A stretch of DNA of 64,000 nucleotides from Strongylocentrotus purpuratus (Eukaryota > Echinodermata > Echinoidea > Camarodonta > Strongylocentrotidae). The stretch is from contig NW_022145526.1 of assembly GCF_000002235.5 (NCBI RefSeq), positions 186,001 through 250,000 on the forward strand, read 5' to 3'. The notes beneath the pieces are model-generated. The model saw only the letters and a program-made list of their open reading frames with translations, made no database searches and was not told where the DNA came from. This document shows, piece after piece, positions 19,660 through 32,054 of the stretch. Made by a program: the position numbers and the translations under genes. The stretch's first letter is position 1. Every line of letters starts with the position of its first letter.

Positions 19660-21152
19660 CAACCGCAATGTTCTCCAATATAGATTTGTAAATGATCGTT
19701 TGGATTGGGCCTGTCTAACACAAAAAGGGAGTTGGTTCCACAATGCTGCGCCTTCATGAGAAAAAGCTAGTTTACCCATCTTTTTTCGTGACAGAGGTAA
19801 TGCTAGTCCAAAATTGGTTGCATTCCGGGTGCAGAATTGTGGAGAGTCTGGGATCTTATAAGTATGTTCGACAGGTAAGAAGGGCCAAAGTTATTTAGTA
19901 CATGATACATCATTTTGCATTTGTGAAACGTCCACCTCCGTTCTACCGATACCCAGTGATGTCGGCGGAAGACTTGAACAGTGGGTGTGAGTTGATGTGC
20001 CCCAAGAATAATTCTGGCCATCCTTTTATGTTGGTTTATGAATATGACTTTTGTATTGTGTGGACAGTTTGACCAAGCAGTGGAGCAGTAATCAAACAGA
20101 GGCATATCAATGAGTTCGCAAGTAGCTTCAAACTATCTAGAGGCAAAAATCTGTTAGCGCGACTTGGAAGTGCAATCCTTGATGCAATTTTCTTGCTTGT
20201 ATGTCTAACATGTTCTTTCCAATTTAAAGTTGGGTCTAACCAGACACCCAAATATTTGTAGGTATCTATTTGAGAAAGTTGTTGATTGTCTAAACATAAT
20301 TTGATGGGTCGTGAGAGTGTAGCTAGTTTCTGTGAGGATCCAAAGAGCGATGAACTGTGTTTTAACCGGATTTATAGCATATTTGTTTGTATGCACCCAG
20401 GCTTGTATCTTTTTGAGTTCTGAGTTTAGCACACTCTCAATTTCTAGCGGACTTCTGCTACTGTAGAAAATAATTGTATCATCAGCATAAATCATGATTT
20501 GAGATTTAGTTATAACAAGTGGGAGATCGTTGACCATTATAGTAAAAAGGGGGCCTAAGATAGATCCTTGAGGGACCCCTGATTTTACTTGGCCCCATTC
20601 AGATTTATTTTCCCCTATGACAGTTCTCTGCCTACGATTCATCAGGTAATCCTCAAACCAAGCCAGTTCAACATTTTTTACACCATAGTATTGCAATTTT
20701 CCAAGCAATATTTTATGGTTTACAGAGTCAAACGCTTTACGAAAATCTATAAAGATCACACCGGTAAGACATCCTTCATCCATTCTCCTGAGGATATGAT
20801 CGGAGAAGTACGTTAGCACTGCATGTATCTGTACTGTGTCCCTTATGAAATCCAGACTGCTGTGGTACTAGCATATTATGTTCTACAAAGAAGGATTGCA
20901 ACTGTTCATGTACAGCACGTTCCATAAGTTTCATTACTAAAGGTATAACAGAGCTAGAGATAGGTCTGTAGTTATTCTAATCTTTTCTATCACCTCCTTT
21001 AAACATTGGGGTAACTTTACTCTCTTTCCACTCATTTGGTATTTTTCCCAACTGTATAGCGAAGTTGAAGAAGTGAGTAAAGTGTAAAACTAATTACAGG
21101 TGCTGCAGCTTTCAGTAGCCGAGCACTTATTGTGTCAAGACCTGTGGACTTA
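19660..21152 (-). pseudogene. LINE reverse transcriptase and C-terminal part, broken
   Basis: RT motifs on the minus strand are VIFIDFRKAFDSVNH (motif A), SGVPQGSILGPLF (motif B) and MIYADDTIIF (motif C). Upstream is STGLDTISARLLKAAAP, and downstream are LALPLSRKKMGKL and ALWNQLPF typical of the C-terminal end. An in-frame TAG precedes NNYRPIS near 20,976, and frame changes occur near 20,250, 20,100 and 20,820. RT would copy LINE RNA at the nicked target; this copy cannot. Confidence 0.8.
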
Positions 21153-21329
21153 CCCCTATACAAATTTAAGTTCGTCACGAACTCTTATGCGAACTATTAT
21201 GCTCGTGGTAAGCTTAATAAGATCGTTTTTTAGGCTTTAAGCTCGTAACACGCCTCAAGGACGCTAGTAACGATCTTACAAAATCTTGGTAAGCTCGTGC
21301 ACGAGTTCGCCACGAGCTCGTGGCGAACT

Positions 21330-21780
21330 CGCGGGTAAAAGAGGGAGTTCGTGGCGAGCGCGTGGACAAAAGGGGGAGCTCGTGGCGAGCTCGTTGGTAA
21401 AAGGGGGAGCTCGTGGCGAGCTCGTGGGTAAAAGGGGGAGCTCGTGGCGAGCTCGGGCGTAAACTGGGGAGCTCGTGGGCGAGCTTGGGGGTAAACTGGG
21501 GAGCTTGTGGCGAGCTCGTGGGTAAAAGGGGGAGCTCGTGGCGAGCTCGTGGGTAAAAGAGGGAGCTCGTGGCGAGCTCGGGGTTAAACTGGGGAGCTCG
21601 TGACGAACTCGGGGGTAAACTCGGGAGCTCGTGGCGAACTCGGGGGTAAACTGGGGAGCTGGTGGCGAGCTCGCTTGAAAATGGGGGATTTCGCCACGAG
21701 CTGTGGGAAAATGGGGGAGCTGACAGGAAAAAGGGGGAGCTCGCCACGATCTCGCTGGTAAACAGGTGATCGAGCTTCCA
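21330..21780. repeat. ~31-bp minisatellite (gagctcgtggcgagctcg type)
   Basis: Units of about 31 bp (for example starts at 21,368, 21,399, 21,430) contain gagctcgtggcgagctcgtgg then gtaaaaggggg or gtaaactgggg. At least a dozen units degrade toward 21,780. The array keeps a minus-strand frame open, but the period and composition show it is not a gene. Confidence 0.75.
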
Positions 21781-21798
21781 GGAAAACAGTTGGGTATA

Positions 21799-22454
21799 CA
21801 GTGTGAGTCAAAAAAAAGTTTACACCTAGAAAATTGCTAATTATTTTAAAAATCATCTGTGAACAGTAAATTATTATACATCCTATGAAAGAGTGTTTTA
21901 TCCCGAATCATTTAGTATCACTTTTGTGTGATATGTGTTCACGCTTGGATGAACAGAAGGCATTGTATGCCAGAGGGCAAAAATTGACTTGCGCCAAAGT
22001 TGCTTATGTGATGTTTGAATAAAACAATTGCGATATTGGTATTATTTCAGTCATTACAGATCAACATAACATCCCGAACAAAATTAATCATGCCACACAT
22101 ATCAAAAATCGAATATAAAATATCAACGAACATTGTTAGTGTGTGTGCGTGTGACTTTGCTTCTGCAAAAAACATATGCAATGCATTTCATTTGATACAT
22201 TCAATTCATTCTCTCACTCCGCTGATCCCAACATAATACATACTAGGCATCATTTTGGCGCAAGTTGATTTTTTTCACTTTCACAAACAATGCCTCTTGT
22301 TCATCCAAGCGTGAACACATACCACACAAAAGTGAAACCAAACAATTTGAAATAAAACACTCTTTCATAAGATGTATAATAATTTACTGTTCATAGATGA
22401 TTTTTAAAATAATTAGCAATTTTCTAGGTGTAAACTTTTTTTTGACTCACACGG
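21799..22454. mobile_element. Tc1/mariner-type MITE with long inverted repeats, copy 2
   Basis: TA flanks on both sides (21,797-21,798; 22,455-22,456) enclose CAGTGTGAGTCAAA...TTTGACTCACACGG. The inverted repeats extend about 200 bp. It is the same family as 3907-4574 and is nested inside the 5.3-kb TIR element. Confidence 0.8.
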
Positions 22455-22456
22455 TA

Positions 22457-23873
22457 TACATGTATATGTATTTTAAAGTTCCCTTCAGGATGCCAATTTC
22501 TTTTATTTATTCTATTAATATATGTACATGTATTTTTAAAATGTCTTGGGCCAAGGAAAATGAGTTCCTACTTCTAGCTAGTTTCTTGTCTCCACCAGCA
22601 TCCTTTTTATGTAATTTTTGTTTTAATAAAAAATATTGATCTGAAGATATCTCTTACCTGAAATAATTAAGGTAAACAAATGCATACTTACTTATTTTGA
22701 TACATTTTTGAGCCTCTTTGTCAGAACATTCATTGTATATGCAATTACATTGAAAGTTCAGAAAATTTGTGTTGAAATTGAAACAATAGCTTTTTCATGC
22801 TGAAGTAACCTGTCAAATTACTTGTAAATTTAATTAAATTCTTTTGAAACTTTGAAACATTTCTTTGCAGCATACCAGATTGGGAAGGGGGGTTGCCATT
22901 TATTCTGACTGTACTGTATCATATATTTAACACCCTGAAATGTCATTATCAGGTATTACATAAGAGCACACACACACAGTGCTTGATTCGAGGTCAACTC
23001 CCTGTTTCTATCTTGCTCTCTCCTTATGTATAGGATTCCCCCTGCTGAGACACACATTTTCTTGTGTACTCTCTCTTGTGGAATTACCACTGGTAGCATT
23101 CCTGATAAGAATGAATTGACTTGTTAGGCCCATTTGGTCAAGTCTTTTTTTATCTTGCTGTTATGGAGAGCAAACATGGGTTTTGAATGGTATTGCAGCT
23201 CCTTTGTTTTAGGTAAGAAAAAAACTAATTTCTCACACCTTATAACTAAATGTTCTACTTGTGGATTTATAATAAGACTAGGCCAACAGTTAGGCCTACC
23301 TCTCTTATACATTTATGAAAGAGAAGTGTAGAGTAATGATTAATGAGATAAAGTATTCATTCTCTTTCTAGTGAGACATCTTTTCATATATTGGGAAGTT
23401 TGTTTCTCTATCTATCTAGCACATAGTTTATTCACTTCATTAAAGTAACATTAGATATAATCTATGTGATAAGGTTATATTCATGTAAATATTCCTGTAT
23501 CTTGACTGACAAACCCTATCTTTTAGGCAACATGAGAGCACAAGAATGCATTTGGTCTGATCGCTGAAAAATAGTTTGCTAGCGGATATAAAGAAGGGAT
23601 TGTTCTAGAGATCCTATAGTATCTGTACATGTATCATTACTTGGTACCCTGGGTTGGTGAATACACTGACAAGAAGGGGGATGCTATATAGTTATTGTAT
23701 GAATACCGCTTTATTAGTTTGGATCTTTGTAATATTATGAGTGATTAGAATGATGGATAAATAATTACCAAAATGGATGATAATGTTTCTTCAAAGGCAG
23801 AGTATTTACAGTGTAATTACACACATCTTAATTTCATTATACAGTGTAATTATATAATTTGGAAATCATTTAT
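22457..23873. other. interior of the 5.3-kb TIR element, no gene
   Basis: AT-rich sequence without a coding frame longer than about 70 codons, no domain and no clear repeat. It may include the decayed interior of the transposon. Confidence 0.4.
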
Positions 23874-25739
23874 TGCAATGACGACCTTCGTCATTGCCTT
23901 GTTTTCGTTCACATTCTGCCCCATTAATATTCTCCTTTTCCTCCTTTTCCTTATCCTTATCGTCAGGAAATCGCATTCGTTTTGCACGTAATGTTTGTTA
24001 TTCCTAGTTAGGTGCTTTCCTCATGTCCTTTTCCTTTCAAATTTCATAGGCATAGTCTCTAACATCCCTTCAAGGTCACTACATTCTTCGATTTTCGAAA
24101 TCACTCATGCATGACCGTCCAGGCGCCATTTTGTCCGTTTCTGGTCCATTTTAACGCCTTTCTTTCTTCCTTCCTATCTCCACTATCCTAGATCCTATAA
24201 ACTTCTAACAAATTCCTCGAGATAGTCTAGGAGATGTTCTTTAATCTGCGCCGCATAACCTGCCCTTCAAAATGCCATCTTCATACTCAAAATTCAAATC
24301 TGAAACCGTCTCCGTCAACTATCTCTCAAATTCTTGAAAAATTGTCACCTAAATAATCTAAAACTGCCATAACTTTCTCATATAAATTCCGTTTTGTATT
24401 TAAATATCACAGTATCCTTATCCCATAATTGCTCATAGCAATGCCAAATTTCACGCTCCAATGGCTTTGCACAACATAAATAGCGCCCTCTAAAGTTTTA
24501 GGAATTGGCTTTCTCTCTGTGGCCGTATCTCCATAATGGCTTGGCAAACCCGTACCCTTTTTTTGATTTAGATACTTGAACATATGCCCTTTCCAGCCAT
24601 ATACAAAATTATATACCCTATCACTGACCAAATTTGAGAAAATTGCCCTCCAAATTCGCCATTTTCAAGAAAATTCCAAAATAACTTCCAACTTGCTCTA
24701 AAATTACGATCCTTTGACCTACGTCTATGAAACTTGGCACACGCATGTATTTATATACGTGACAACTGTCCGCAAAGTTGAGTAAAATTCGATTATGTCA
24801 GCGCAAAGTTATCTCTAAAAATGATGTATTTACTATGCATTGCGTGATAGCGCGTTAAATGCGTGCAATACATTGCGCGCAGATGACAATGGTGTCAATC
24901 TGACCGCAATGGAGTGCCCTTTCGAATGATACCAAGTATTGTATATATTCACACACAAAATTGTGAGTAAATCGCATTTGAACAAGGGTCACTACACGAA
25001 TTCCGCCGAGTTTCCGCCCAATTATAACACGTTTCGGCTATGACGTCATTTTCAGACTGCTTTTCGCCCCTTAAACGTCCTTTTTTTTCCTTCAAAATTT
25101 GCAGTGACATTTCGAGTTGCAATACGCAGGGCACCTCATGGCCGGATTTTTGAAATTGGTCAAGGGGACCATTTAAGACGCCATTTTGTCCTATAAATCT
25201 ATTTTACATCACGTGTTTCAATAGGATTATCATAGAAAAAAAGAGAGTGGTTTACAATAACAACCATGAAATTCTCTTTCCAATGATACCAAATACGTCC
25301 CATAAAGAGACATAATGAGAGAGAAAAAATAATAATTTAATTCCGGTCATAATACAGATCCTGTACATTTTCCGCCAATGCATTACACGCATTGTCTATG
25401 GGGCATATCGGGTTCACGCTCTTGGCCCCCAGAACGATCTTTATTGCAATGACGAACATGCACCGAATCCCATTGGTTTTTGCACGTAGTGCTAATTGCG
25501 AGCCCTTTCTAGGTTCCTTCCCCTGTCACAATTTCTTTCAAACTTTGTAGGCATAGTCACTACCATCCCATCAATGTCACTGTTGAGGCCTTTCTTTCGC
25601 CCTACCTATCTCCACTATCACAGAAGCTACAGACTTCGTACAAATTGCTCTGGATAGTCCGAGAGAAGCTCTTTCGTTTTACACGTAGAAACATGGCGTC
25701 ATTGCACGCACATCGTTGTGACACGATTGCATTTCTAGT
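23874..25739 (-). repeat. ~1.85-kb hairpin-ended dispersed repeat, copy 1
   Basis: It matches the plus-strand copies at 27,777-29,600 and 29,601-34,950 in reverse orientation. It begins (gene-strand view) ACTAGAAATGCAATCGTG and ends with the hairpin AATGACGAAGGTCGTCATT. Internal landmarks include aaaatggcgtcttaaatgg and tgtatatggctggaaagg. No open frame of interest. Class unknown. Confidence 0.65.
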
Positions 25740-26156
25740 TCATTCATATTGTTGTGTGAAGTTGTGAACCCTGCATACAGGTAACATGCATTATACAGGG
25801 TTTGTATTGACTCTAATAAAGAGCTACTTGTTTTAAGTTACATTTTATGTTATATATTTTCTTTCTGTTCTTTGATATATTGGTGATTTAATTGATTGAT
25901 ATCCCAGAAGTAATGTGCTTTTAAATTGCCCTAAGAGTATCACTGTATTCTTCACCAGCTAGCCAACTGAATTGTCCCTGCATGGCCAGCCTGCAGATGT
26001 TACCAGGATATTGAAAGGTTGATCAGTTAGATAAATATATATATATATGCTTGCCAATAGCTCAACAGGATCATCAAGTTCACCTCTATATGTAGACACA
26101 AATTAGTTCTCAATGCCAACCTGCTATTAAGCATGCCATTAAGCTTGCAGCCATTT
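25740..26156. other. interior of the 5.3-kb TIR element, no gene
   Basis: AT-rich sequence between the hairpin-ended repeat and the right minisatellite. Nothing else is recognised. Confidence 0.35.
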
Positions 26157-26159
26157 TTC

Positions 26160-26460
26160 ACGAGATTGTTGACGAACTCGTTGACGAGCTCGCCGACGAA
26201 CTCGTTGACGAACTCGCCGACGAACTCTTGACGAACTCGCCGACGAAGCTTGCATATTTGGAGCACGCCAACGAGCACGCCAACGAGCTCGCCAACAAGC
26301 TTATCGGCCAGTGACGAGCTTGCATATTTGGAGCACGCCAACGAGCACGTCAACGAGCTCGTAGCTAATTTGCATATTTGGAACGAAACGAGCTCGCTGG
26401 CGAGTTCGTCTGCGAGTTCGTCGACGAACTCGTTGGCGAGCACGCTGACGAGCTCGCGTG
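26160..26460. repeat. 12-bp minisatellite GACGARCTCGYY
   Basis: Successive 12-bp words gacgaactcgtt, gacgagctcgcc and variants are interrupted by a duplicated gcttgcatatttggagcacg stretch (about 26,247 and 26,317). Both strands stay open in several frames because of the period. It is the right subterminal region of the 5.3-kb TIR element. Confidence 0.7.
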
Positions 26461-26486
26461 TAAGCGTACTGAAATTTGTATAGGGG

Positions 26487-27776
26487 TAGTGGTCTGTAAT
26501 TTTCTAAGTTCATTCATTACAAAATCCTCACTAATTTCCTCAAAGGTAAATGTTTCACTTGAAAAATCTGATTTTCAGAGACACTTTCATGATAAAAGCG
26601 CCTCTTTAGCAATTTACCCAAATTATTTACTTGATTGCGGACTGATCGATACCTTACCCAGTCCTCATTAGCATTCTCTTTATCTGCTTTTTTCTTTAAC
26701 CTATCTCTCATCCGGGTAAGAGTTACATATTCATCAGATACCCATTGTGTTTTCCTATCTTTCACTCTGTGAGTGACAAGGGGGGTGTGTTTATCACATA
26801 TTTTCATAAATTGAGACTTCCAGGTGGACCAAGCAAGTTTAATGTCATTCACTACTAAAGAATTTGACCAATCCAGCTCATCAAGCTCACTTATAAAAGT
26901 GTTTTCATTGAAGTGTCTATATCTTATATAGGTAATTACTCTAGGGGGGAATTTTGGTCTATATACATGTAGCTTCCGTACAGCATACACAATGTTGTGG
27001 TCACTCAGACCAAGGGCAACAACATCACTATGACCCCATTTACAGTGAAAAAAGGGCCAGGGCTGGGCCGCGGCCGAGCCAGGCCTACTCGACCCCGCAA
27101 TTTTGTGCGTTTACAGTGGCAAGCTCGGCCGCGGCCTAAATTGTAACCTTTCAATATTTTGTCGTAGTGGCGCTCTGCATGTAAACAAACGATTATTTGG
27201 GGGACGCGCCGGGGGTTACAGTGCAGATCCGGTCGTGCGCGCGGGGGATATTTGCAGTGAATCTTTTCCACAATTTCCTATACACGGCAAACTTTCACTT
27301 CCGTGATAACAGTTGGCCGCCCATTTGGCCCTGCGTGCGTTTACAGTGAGAAAAGCCCGGGCCTGGCCGTGGCCGAGACTACCTCCAGAGCAGGGCCAAA
27401 TGCGCGGCCACTTTTGGCCTCGCATTTGGCTTTTTGCGCCTTTTTGCGCGTTTTTGCGCGTTTACAGTGAGGCCGGCCTTTTTGCTCACTGTAAAGGGGG
27501 TCTATGGCATATATTCCAAGATACAGTTGTCAGAACTAAATCAATCAAAGTACTACTTGTCTCTGTAATACGAGTGGGTAATTTTATCAATTGTTGCATG
27601 TTTTTTTGTCTACAGAGTTTATTGATGACGTTACTGTCATTCTTACATAGCATATTATAATTAAAGTCACCAAGCACAAAGACCTCTTGGTTTGATTCAG
27701 TTACTTTAGATATCGACCTTTCAATACCGTAGTATTATATTCTACATTTGACCTGGGGGGACGATAATATGTTCCA
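26487..27776 (-). pseudogene. LINE endonuclease and linker, broken
   Basis: Minus-strand pieces: VGTYYRPPRS and FVLGDFNYNML (endonuclease, 27,776-27,502), then the SDVVALGLSDHNIVYAVRK motif of the endonuclease and the linker rich in Lys/Arg (RMRDRLKKKA, FYHESV) at 27,032-26,487. GDFN and SDHN are catalytic-site words of APE-type endonucleases. A GC-rich MITE (27,033-27,501) interrupts it. The N-terminal part of the endonuclease is missing. Confidence 0.75.
27033..27501. mobile_element. GC-rich MITE with repeated tttacagtg words
   Basis: The inverted ends ACCCCATTTACAGTGA and TCACTGTAAAGGGGGT are flanked by a 5-bp direct repeat CTATG (27,028-27,032; 27,502-27,506). The interior repeats the terminal word (t)ttacagtg about six times and has palindromic GGCCGCGGCC-like and TTTGCGCG stretches. 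GC content is far above the neighbourhood. No coding sequence; the several open frames are composition artefacts. Confidence 0.7.
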
Positions 27777-29600
27777 ACTAGAAATGCAATCGTGTCACAA
27801 CGATGTGCGTGCAATGACGCCGTGTTTCTACGTGTCGAACGACTATCCAGAGCAATTTGTACGAAGTCTTTAGCTTCTGTAATATTGGAGACAGGTAGGT
27901 GGTGACCTTGATGGGATGGTAGTGACTATGCCTACGAAGTTTGAAAGAAATTGGGATAGGGGAAAGAACCTAGAAAGGGCTCGCAAGCACTGCGTGCAAA
28001 AACCAATGGGATTAGTTGCATGTTCGTCATTGCAATCAAGATCGTTCTAGGGGTCAAAAGCGTGAACCCGATTTGCCCCATAGACAATGCGTGTAATGCA
28101 TGGGCGGAAAACGTACAGGATCTGTATTATGACCGGAGTTAAATTGTTTTTTCTCTCTCTCTTTCTGTCTCTTTATGGGCCGTATATGGTATCATTGGAA
28201 AGAGAATTTCATGGTTGTTATTGTAAACCACTCTCTTTTTTTCTATGATAATCCTATCGAAACATGTGGTGTAAAATAGATTTAAAGGACAAAATGGCGT
28301 CTTAAATGGCCCCCTTGACTAATTTCAAAAATCCGGCCACGAGGTGCCCTGCGTATTGCATCTCGGAATGTCATTGCAAATTTTCAAGGAAAAAAAAAGA
28401 TGTTTAGGGGGCGAAAAGTAGTCTGACAAAATGACGTCATGGCCGATAAGTGTTATAATCGGGCGGAAACTCGGCGGAATTCGTATAGTGACCCTTGTTC
28501 AAATGCGATTTACTCACAATTTTCTGTGTGAACATATACCATACTTGGTATCATTCGAAAGGGCACTTCGTTGCGGTCAGTTTGACACCAATGTCATCTG
28601 CGCGCAATGTATTGCACGCATTAAACGCGCTATTACGTAATGCATAGTAAATTCATCATTTTTGGCGATAACTTTGCGCTGACGTTATTTAAATTTACCA
28701 AACTTGGCAGACAGTTTTTAAGTATATGGATACATGTGTCTGCTAAGTTCCATTGACATTAGTATACATATCGCCATTTTAGAGCAATTTGAAGTTATTT
28801 TGGAATTTTCTCGAAAATGGCGAATTTGGAGGGCATTTTTCTCAAATTTGGTCATTGTTAGGGTATATAATTTTGTATATGGCTGGAAAGGGCATATCTT
28901 GAAGTATCTCAATCCAAAAAAAAGGTACGGGTTTGCCAAGCCATTTAAGGAGATACGGCCACAGAAAGAAAGACAATTCCCAGAACTTTAGAGGGCGCTA
29001 TTTATGTTTTGCATAGCCATTGGAGCGTAAAAATTGGCATGGCTATGTGCAATTATTAAATAAAGATACTGCGAGAAAATGAGACGGAACGAAATTGGTT
29101 AAAGAAAGTTATTGCAATTTTTAGATTTGTAGGGGTCTTTTTTCAAGAATTTGAGAGATTGTTGATGGAGTCGGTTTCAGATTTGAATTTTGACTATGAA
29201 GATGGCATTTTGAAGGTCAAGTTATACGTCGCAGATGAAAGAACATCTCTTAGACTATCTAAAGGAATTTGTTAAAAGTTTGTAGGATCTAGGATAGTGG
29301 AGATAGGAAGGAATGAAGAAAGGCCTTAAAATGGACCAGAAACGGACAAAATGGCGCCTGGATGGTCATGCATGACTGATTTCGAAAATCGAAAAATTAG
29401 GTGACCTTGATGAGATGCTAGAGATGATGCCTACGAAATTTGAAAGGAAAAGGACTTGAGAAAAGTACCTAACTAGGAATAACAAGCACTACGTGCAAAA
29501 CGAATGGGATTTTTGGACGATAAGGAAAACAAGGAAAAGGAGAATATTAATGGGGCAGAATGTGAACGAAAACAAGGCAATGACGAAGGTCGTCATTGCA
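27777..29600 (+). repeat. ~1.85-kb hairpin-ended dispersed repeat, copy 2
   Basis: A full-length unit from ACTAGAAATGCAATCGTG to the terminal hairpin aatgacgaaggtcgtcatt and GCA. It is joined head-to-tail with copy 3 at 29,600/29,601, where the next ACTAGAAATGC starts immediately. Small frames inside are not protein-like. Confidence 0.65.
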
Positions 29601-29796
29601 ACTAGAAATGCAATCGTGTCACAACGATGTGCGTGCAATGACGCCGTGTTTCTACGTGTCGAACGAAAGAGCTTCTCTCGGACTATCCAGAGCAATTTGT
29701 ACGAAGTCTTTAGCTTCTGTAATATTGGAGACAGGTAGGGCGAAAGAAAGGCCTCAATAGTGACCTTGACGGGATGGTAGTGACTATGCCTACGAT

Positions 29797-31121
29797 TAAG
29801 CCTGAGTCATTACGGTTTTTGTGCTAAACGGTTAACCGTTAAAAGTATACGGGCGGTTTCGTTTAACCGTTTAATAATAATCTGAAAAAGTGAAAATACA
29901 GTATTTTTAATAGTGCTGTAGCTCGGAACCCTGCTGGTCTTCAGACTGTCGGGCTGAGCATTCCCAGCCCCGGACTATGCACAAATTGGGTCATCCTGAT
30001 AAACAGAGACCAGTAATAAACAACATAAAACATGTCTTATTATTCCTCATCTGAATTTGATATCATGATTAACCTTGCAAAGTTACTCTGTGAAGTTAGC
30101 TGATCTGTGACGTGTTTATATATGCCTGTGCAATGCAATGTTTGCACATGGTCAGGGAGAGAGCTCCCTGCATGTATCATTGCCATATGAAATTATGTGG
30201 AAGTGTGTATCACACACACCCAAGACACACCCTGCAATGAGCTGATCCAAGTTAGTGACCAATCAGGAAGGTTCTCTAGCTATGTGGGTGGAGTTTGATA
30301 CCAGCATAAATTACAGGTTGGTGACCACGCGTGCTTTCACCGTACCCAGTTCAGTGGGAGGTCAAGAAGCCACGCCCACATGTGTGCATGTGACAAGCAT
30401 GAGCTCTCCATCTGTGTGTATGTACAGTGTATTTGGGCGCCGGAGGTTTGTGTGTACATGTGTGTGTGACTGAGAGAGCATGCATATGGGCTAGCATGTC
30501 CCTGCATGTCCCTGCATGGACGAGGCAGGGACATGAGTGAAGATCGAAGTAAGAAAGGGTGGCTGTGTTAATCGGCTGAATTGAAGAATGATCAAAAACT
30601 TAAATTACTCACAAATAATATCCAAGACTTTGTTGATTGATATTTCTAAAACTTCAATTATTATTGTTATCAATATTTTTGTATTTTATTGAACATTATT
30701 TTAGGGGGCGAGTCGGCAAGGGATGGATATTAATATTGAGTGAGAGAGAGAGAGAGACTCGGGGGAGAAGGGATGTGAGAGGAACTGACCATCGAATGTG
30801 TAAACATTTCGAAAGTTGTGAGCTGAGAGTGCAGTAATAAGAAAAGGTACATGAGCATGAAGACATTGCAGAGAGAAGGGAATAAAGAGGGTGAGAAAAG
30901 AGAGAAGGGGGCTGGTTGTTTTATTGTTTACAAATTCATTCATGGGGATTACTGCTGCCAGAGTGTAACATTACATAGCGGTTTCTTTGATTATCTTTAT
31001 CATCGGCTATTAGCACATTCCAAAATGTATGCAAATAACGGTTAACCGGAGCGAGAAATGCTAAACGGTTTTGATGAATGCGGTCGGATAACCGTCGGTT
31101 AAACGGATTGACTCAGGCCTA
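29797..31121. mobile_element. non-autonomous hAT-type element, 8-bp target duplication
   Basis: An exact 8-bp direct repeat CCTACGAT (29,789-29,796; 31,122-31,129) flanks TAAGCCTGAGTCA...TGACTCAGGCCTA, inverted ends matching at 12 of 13 positions. Subterminal palindromic ggttaaccgtt words occur at both ends. There is no transposase frame; a (GA)n run lies at about 30,740-30,756. It is inserted in a hairpin-ended repeat whose intact sequence (28.0 kb) gives the empty site. Confidence 0.8.
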
Positions 31122-32054
31122 CCTACGATGTTTGAAAGAAATTGGGATAGGGAAAGAACCTAGAAAGGGCTCGCAAGCACTGCGTGCAAAAACCAAGGGG
31201 AGTTAGTGGATGTTCGTCATTGCAATAAAGATCGTTCTGGGGGTCAAAAGCGTGAACCCGATATGCCCCATAGACAATGCGTGTAATGCATGAGCGGAAA
31301 ACGTACAGGATCTGTATTATGACCGGAGTTAAATTGTTTTTTCTCTCTCTCTTTATGTCTCTTTATGGGCCGTATTTGGTATCATTAGAAAGAGAATTTC
31401 ATGATTGTTATTGTAAACCTTTCATTTTTTTTCTATGATAATCCTATCGAAACACGTGATGTAAAATAGATTTATAGGACAAAATGGCGTCTTAAATGGC
31501 CCCATTGACCAATTTTAAAAAATCAGGCCATGAGGTGCCCTGCGTATTGGAACTCTGCATGTCACTGCAAATTTTCAAGGAAAAAAAAGGACGTTTAAGG
31601 GGCGAAAAGCAGTCTGAAAAAATGACGTCATAGCCGATACGTGTTAGATTCGGGCGGAAACTCGGCGGAATTCGTGTAGTGACCTTTGTTCAAATGCGAT
31701 TTATTCACAATTTTCTGTGTGAACATATACTACACTTGGTATCATTTGAAAGGGCACTTCATTGCTGTCAGTTTGACACCATTGTTATCTTCGTGCAATA
31801 GATTGCACGCATTACACACGCTATTACGTAATGCATAAGTAAATTAATCATTTTTGGCGATAACTTTGAGCTGACATATTCGAATTTTACTAAACTTGGC
31901 AGACAGTTGTCACGTATATGGATACATATGTCTGCCAAGTTTCACTGATGTAGGTATAACGATCGCTAATTTAGAGCAATTTGAAGTTATTTCTCAATTT
32001 TCTTGAAAATGGCGAGTTTGGAGGGCATTTTTCGCAAAGTCGGTCAGTGTTAGG

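Larger units (their letters stand above)
21153..26486. mobile_element. 5.3-kb TIR element with subterminal minisatellites, TA target duplication
   Basis: The ends are perfect 15-bp inverted repeats CCCCTATACAAATTT, each flanked by TA (21,151-21,152; 26,487-26,488), inside the LINE RT frame. Directly inside the ends are two minisatellites built on GAGCTCG-like words: a ~31-bp array on the left (about 21,330-21,770) and a 12-bp GACGARCTCGYY array on the right (about 26,160-26,460). The element contains a nested mariner-like MITE (21,799-22,454) and a hairpin-ended repeat (23,874-25,739). No transposase is recognisable, so it is non-autonomous or decayed. TA target duplication suggests a Tc1/mariner-like mechanism, but the TIR is not a family I know. 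Confidence 0.7.
19206..27776 (-). mobile_element. CR1/L2-like LINE, 5'-truncated and interrupted by two nested elements
   Basis: LINE segments are 27,776-27,502 (endonuclease middle), 27,032-26,487 (endonuclease end and linker) and 21,152-19,206 (reverse transcriptase, C-terminus and 3' UTR). The 3' end has tttaaacagggtaactctct and gaggccctgtac (plus-strand view). Removing the two nested insertions rejoins codons smoothly on both sides: HSDVV across the GC-rich MITE, and TKSTGLD across the large TIR element. The element's remaining length is about 2.75 kb. It is inactive: several stops and frameshifts are seen. Confidence 0.8.

Noticed and set aside
21214..21856. 177- and 90-codon minus-strand Ser/Pro-rich frames
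   Set aside because: They are produced by the 31-bp minisatellite of a transposon.
26027..26671. Overlapping frames rich in ELVGEL/NEFVGEL-like repeats
   Set aside because: They come from the 12-bp minisatellite; all frames are open for the same reason.
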